NCBI GenBank assembly: GCA_964607765.1 | Contig: CAZSNT010000279.1 | Location: 1 to 7,658, forward strand | Length of the DNA: 7,658 nucleotides | Reading direction: 5' to 3' | DNA from: CAZSNT01 sp964607765 | Lineage (GTDB): Bacteria > Verrucomicrobiota > Lentisphaeria > Oligosphaerales > JABHEG01 | In this document: positions 5,503 to 7,658 of the stretch, piece after piece | How positions within the stretch are numbered: the stretch's first letter is position 1 | Layout: the number at the start of each line of letters is the position of its first letter | Made by a program: the position numbers and the translations under genes | Notes under the pieces: model-generated | The model's database searches: none | Told to the model about the DNA's origin: nothing | Seen by the model: the letters and a program-made list of their open reading frames with translations, nothing else

Positions 5503-7658
5503 TACTGCGCCTCCACGAGCACAAGCTTGAAATCGTGCTTCTTGAGCGCAAAGGCGATCTGGCCGTCACCAGCCACCTTGAGCTTCTCGCCCGTCTCCAT
5601 CTCCGTCGCGGTCAACGGCCCGGCGAGGCCGAGCCGCTTGCGATCGAGGGCCAGGGTCGCGGGGGCCGCACCGTCGGCATAGTCGGTCACCACCACGAGC
5701 GCACGGCCCGGTTTGCTCAGGACGAGGGTTACGGCCTCGGTCCCCTGGACTCGAACCGGGTGACCCGGCTCCCAATGCTGGCTGACGGTGACGTCTGGCC
5801 GGCCGTAGCCGAATTCGAGTAGCCGGCGTAGGTTGTCCCAGTAGGGCTTGAATCCGCCGGTGCTGCCAATGCCGTGTGCGAGGCACACCCCGGCCGCGGT
5901 GCGCTCGATCCACTTGCGTTTCGCCGGATCCTTCTCGCGCAGCAGGCCAAGAGTCAGGGGATAGTTGCCCGACTGCCGTCCGATGCTCTCGGCCTGGACG
6001 TAGTCGCGCGGCCAGCGATCTTGGTAGTCACGGCCGTCGCTCTTATCCTCCCACGCGTAGTTCATCTGTGCGAATGAGCAGATGGGCACGATGTGCGTAT
6101 TCGTCATGTGCACGATGTTCACCGGCCGCTTACCCAGCTCGTGCTGGAGGATGGCCGCGCGCCGGATGAGCGCGCGCATGTTGCGCAGGCCGGCTGCGGG
6201 CTGAATGTGCCCGTCGGCACGGACGTACGCCTCCTCGCCGGCGACCACGTCGAAGCTGCTCTGGAGGAAGATGTCGTCCCAATATAGGTTGTCGCAGGCC
6301 CCGCTGCGCAGGAGCTTGTCGTAGTGCCAGATCGCGTAGTCGCGGAAGCTGGCCACCGGGTTGAGGTCGTAGGCGCGACCGGTGATGTAGCCCTTGCCAC
6401 CACGCTTGCTCCACGCTTCCCGATGCCACTCGTCGAGGAACGTCTGCCCTTCCGCGCCGTCAAGGCGGACCCCGCGCGCGTTGAGGTAGAAGATCACCTG
6501 TCGGTTCGGCACCGTGCCGGCGTTGACCATGTTCCGTGCGCCGTGGACCACGTTGCGCAGCAGCTCCTTGCGCCGCTTCGCACGCTCCTCGACGCCGTCC
6601 AGGTCGACCCGATAGCTGCGCGCCCAGTTCGACAGAAAACCGTAGTCGACCCGTCCCGTCCGGCGCATGCGTCCGAACGCTTCCCAGATGCGCAGGTCGC
6701 CGTCTTTCGGCCGCGTCTCGATGCAGTACTTCTGGCCGCCCCAGCAGATGGTACTCCCGAGGAAGAACTGCCTGACCGTGAAGTGCTCATCCGCGTCCGG
6801 CATCCTCCACGATCCCCAGCCGCACCAGCGCCGCCAGTCCGACGGCATGGGCTTAGCGGGCGTGGCCATGATCCCGAACTGGATCGTGCGCGGCGTATCG
6901 AGAGTGACCGGTGCGTCGACCAGGTTCAGGACCAGATCGAGCCTGCCCGCCTGGCGGACCAGCTCCTGGCACGGTCCCTTGCCAGCCGTGACCCAGCCCG
7001 CGTCGTTCTCACCCGCCACACAGATGCCCCGCGCCTCCGACCCGACCCAGATGTACGGCGCGTAGTCGCCGATGATGCTGTTCCGGGCCGCCTTGGAGCT
7101 GTCCCACACCCGGCCCGTGCCGGTGGGGATCGCGCCGGCGTAGTTGAACCGAAGCCCGTCGCCACACGCGTGCATCAGTGTTACGAGCTCGTCATGGACT
7201 GGGATGATCACTCGCATCCCGTCGATCGTCTTCCCAGTCGCCGCGAGGTCGAGCCGCCACCACATGAAGCCGTCATAGTCCCACTCGCACGTGACCTGAC
7301 CGGCCGCGGACGCGCTGCGCCATCGGCCCCGCTGCACCACGCGATGCGCGGCGGCCTCGGTCGCCTCCAAGGGATCTGCCGCGATGTGCTCCGGCTTGCT
7401 CCCGGCCGTCACTTCCAGCCGCATCGGCGCCGCCAGCAGCGGCCGATCGACGCTGGCAACCTGGTCCCAGAGCCCCAACCCGTTCAGCGTGTGTTGACGC
7501 AGCATCGTGCTCACCGTGTTTCTGCGGATCTCGATCGGCGTGTACGGCGGTAGAATCGCGTTGGACTTGCCGAGGTTGTTGCCCTCCCACTCGAACGCGT
7601 GTCGCACGAACCGCGCCTCGAGCGGGTCCGCCTTCGTGCCGACGAACGTGAGCTTGAT
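5502..7658 (-). CDS. GH123-like (DUF6067-type) glycoside hydrolase, N-terminus outside window
   Basis: This is a large glycosidase-fold protein, open past the right edge: 17 further codons (IKLTFVGTKADP and on) precede GTG 7607, so that GTG is not a proven start and at least 718 residues are present. Numbering from 7607: an N-terminal beta-sandwich with FEWEGNNLG (5-13), LPPYTPIEI, LNGLGLWDQV and LLAAPMRLEV, the pattern of the GH123_N/DUF6067 region; a middle barrel with GYITGRAYDLNP and DNLYWDDIFLQSS (Asp444, Asp445); HMTNTHIVPI and SFAQMNYAWEDK (about 500-521); then a short C-terminal beta domain (ALVVVTDY, FKLVLVEAQ). GH123 enzymes known so far are exo-beta-N-acetylgalactosaminidases using an adjacent Asp-Glu pair with substrate assistance; here the corresponding-looking pair is Asp-Asp, so activity may differ. 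Export cannot be judged. It is the first visible gene of the operon and overlaps the LamG start by one base. Confidence 0.75.
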   Translation of the reverse strand: MKLTFVGTKADPLEARFVRHAFEWEGNNLGKSNAILPPYTPIEIRRNTVSTMLRQHTLNGLGLWDQVASVDRPLLAAPMRLEVTAGSKPEHIAADPLEATEAAAHRVVQRGRWRSASAAGQVTCEWDYDGFMWWRLDLAATGKTIDGMRVIIPVHDELVTLMHACGDGLRFNYAGAIPTGTGRVWDSSKAARNSIIGDYAPYIWVGSEARGICVAGENDAGWVTAGKGPCQELVRQAGRLDLVLNLVDAPVTLDTPRTIQFGIMATPAKPMPSDWRRWCGWGSWRMPDADEHFTVRQFFLGSTICWGGQKYCIETRPKDGDLRIWEAFGRMRRTGRVDYGFLSNWARSYRVDLDGVEERAKRRKELLRNVVHGARNMVNAGTVPNRQVIFYLNARGVRLDGAEGQTFLDEWHREAWSKRGGKGYITGRAYDLNPVASFRDYAIWHYDKLLRSGACDNLYWDDIFLQSSFDVVAGEEAYVRADGHIQPAAGLRNMRALIRRAAILQHELGKRPVNIVHMTNTHIVPICSFAQMNYAWEDKSDGRDYQDRWPRDYVQAESIGRQSGNYPLTLGLLREKDPAKRKWIERTAAGVCLAHGIGSTGGFKPYWDNLRRLLEFGYGRPDVTVSQHWEPGHPVRVQGTEAVTLVLSKPGRALVVVTDYADGAAPATLALDRKRLGLAGPLTATEMETGEKLKVAGDGQIAFALKKHDFKLVLVEAQ
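5510..5514 (-). promoter_or_regulatory. Shine-Dalgarno sequence for the coupled LamG gene
   Basis: GGAGG on the minus strand, 7 nt before GTG 5502, is embedded in the last codons of the upstream GH123-like gene. It supports the GTG start and translational coupling across the one-base TAGTG overlap. Confidence 0.65.

Noticed and set aside
1..5504. Genome-wide reassignment of TGA to a sense codon
   Set aside because: No long frame other than the GNAT gene contains an in-frame TGA, and more than 60 Trp codons are TGG. With reassignment, several TGA codons would be expected, so only the milder possibility of local readthrough is kept.
6324..7553. 409-codon plus-strand frame opposite the GH123-like gene
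   Set aside because: Rich in Arg, Pro, Asp and Val with no motif. It is a typical antisense frame of GC-rich coding DNA.

Overview
The window is GC-rich bacterial DNA made of two convergent gene blocks that meet at about 3068-3122. Everything recognisable points to handling of complex, probably sulfated, carbohydrate: a DUF6259-like TIM-barrel protein, a GH123-like (DUF6067-type) glycosidase, two small secreted LamG/concanavalin A-like lectin-fold proteins and a formylglycine-type sulfatase. This mix, with high GC, is typical of the Planctomycetota-Verrucomicrobiota-Lentisphaerota/Kiritimatiellota neighbourhood and similar environmental lineages. The window has no rRNA or other phylogenetic marker, so the phylum is an inference.

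Plus strand, left block (1-3067). The 3' part of a DUF6259-like glycosidase-type gene (1-858, cut by the window edge) is followed after 34 bp by a tandem-GNAT acetyltransferase. That gene is broken by a single in-frame TGA at 1586-1588, inside its second GNAT domain; the reading frame then continues unchanged to 1918. A 369-bp stretch without a convincing gene follows (1919-2287). Then comes a secreted LamG-domain protein ending at 3067. Its best-supported start is an ACG at 2288 behind a good Shine-Dalgarno sequence, because only that start gives a complete signal peptide; the first conventional start is GTG 2330.

Minus strand, right block (7658-3123). A probable operon reads right to left: a GH123-like protein (enters from beyond 7658, stops at 5502), a secreted LamG protein whose GTG start shares one base with the preceding stop (TAGTG), and, after 91 bp, a sulfatase lacking a signal peptide. 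The 91-bp gap carries a plausible sigma70-type promoter (4714-4686) and a strong Shine-Dalgarno sequence, so the sulfatase may also be transcribed on its own.

The inferred joint job is breakdown of a sulfated, possibly N-acetylhexosamine-containing glycan, with secreted LamG proteins for binding or surface display, glycosidase-fold enzymes for bond cleavage and the sulfatase for desulfation. No mobile element, CRISPR array, tRNA or rRNA was seen. The most unusual points are the TGA inside the GNAT gene, the ACG start, the use of TAG as the terminal stop of all six reading frames, and a predicted cytoplasmic sulfatase next to exported partners.
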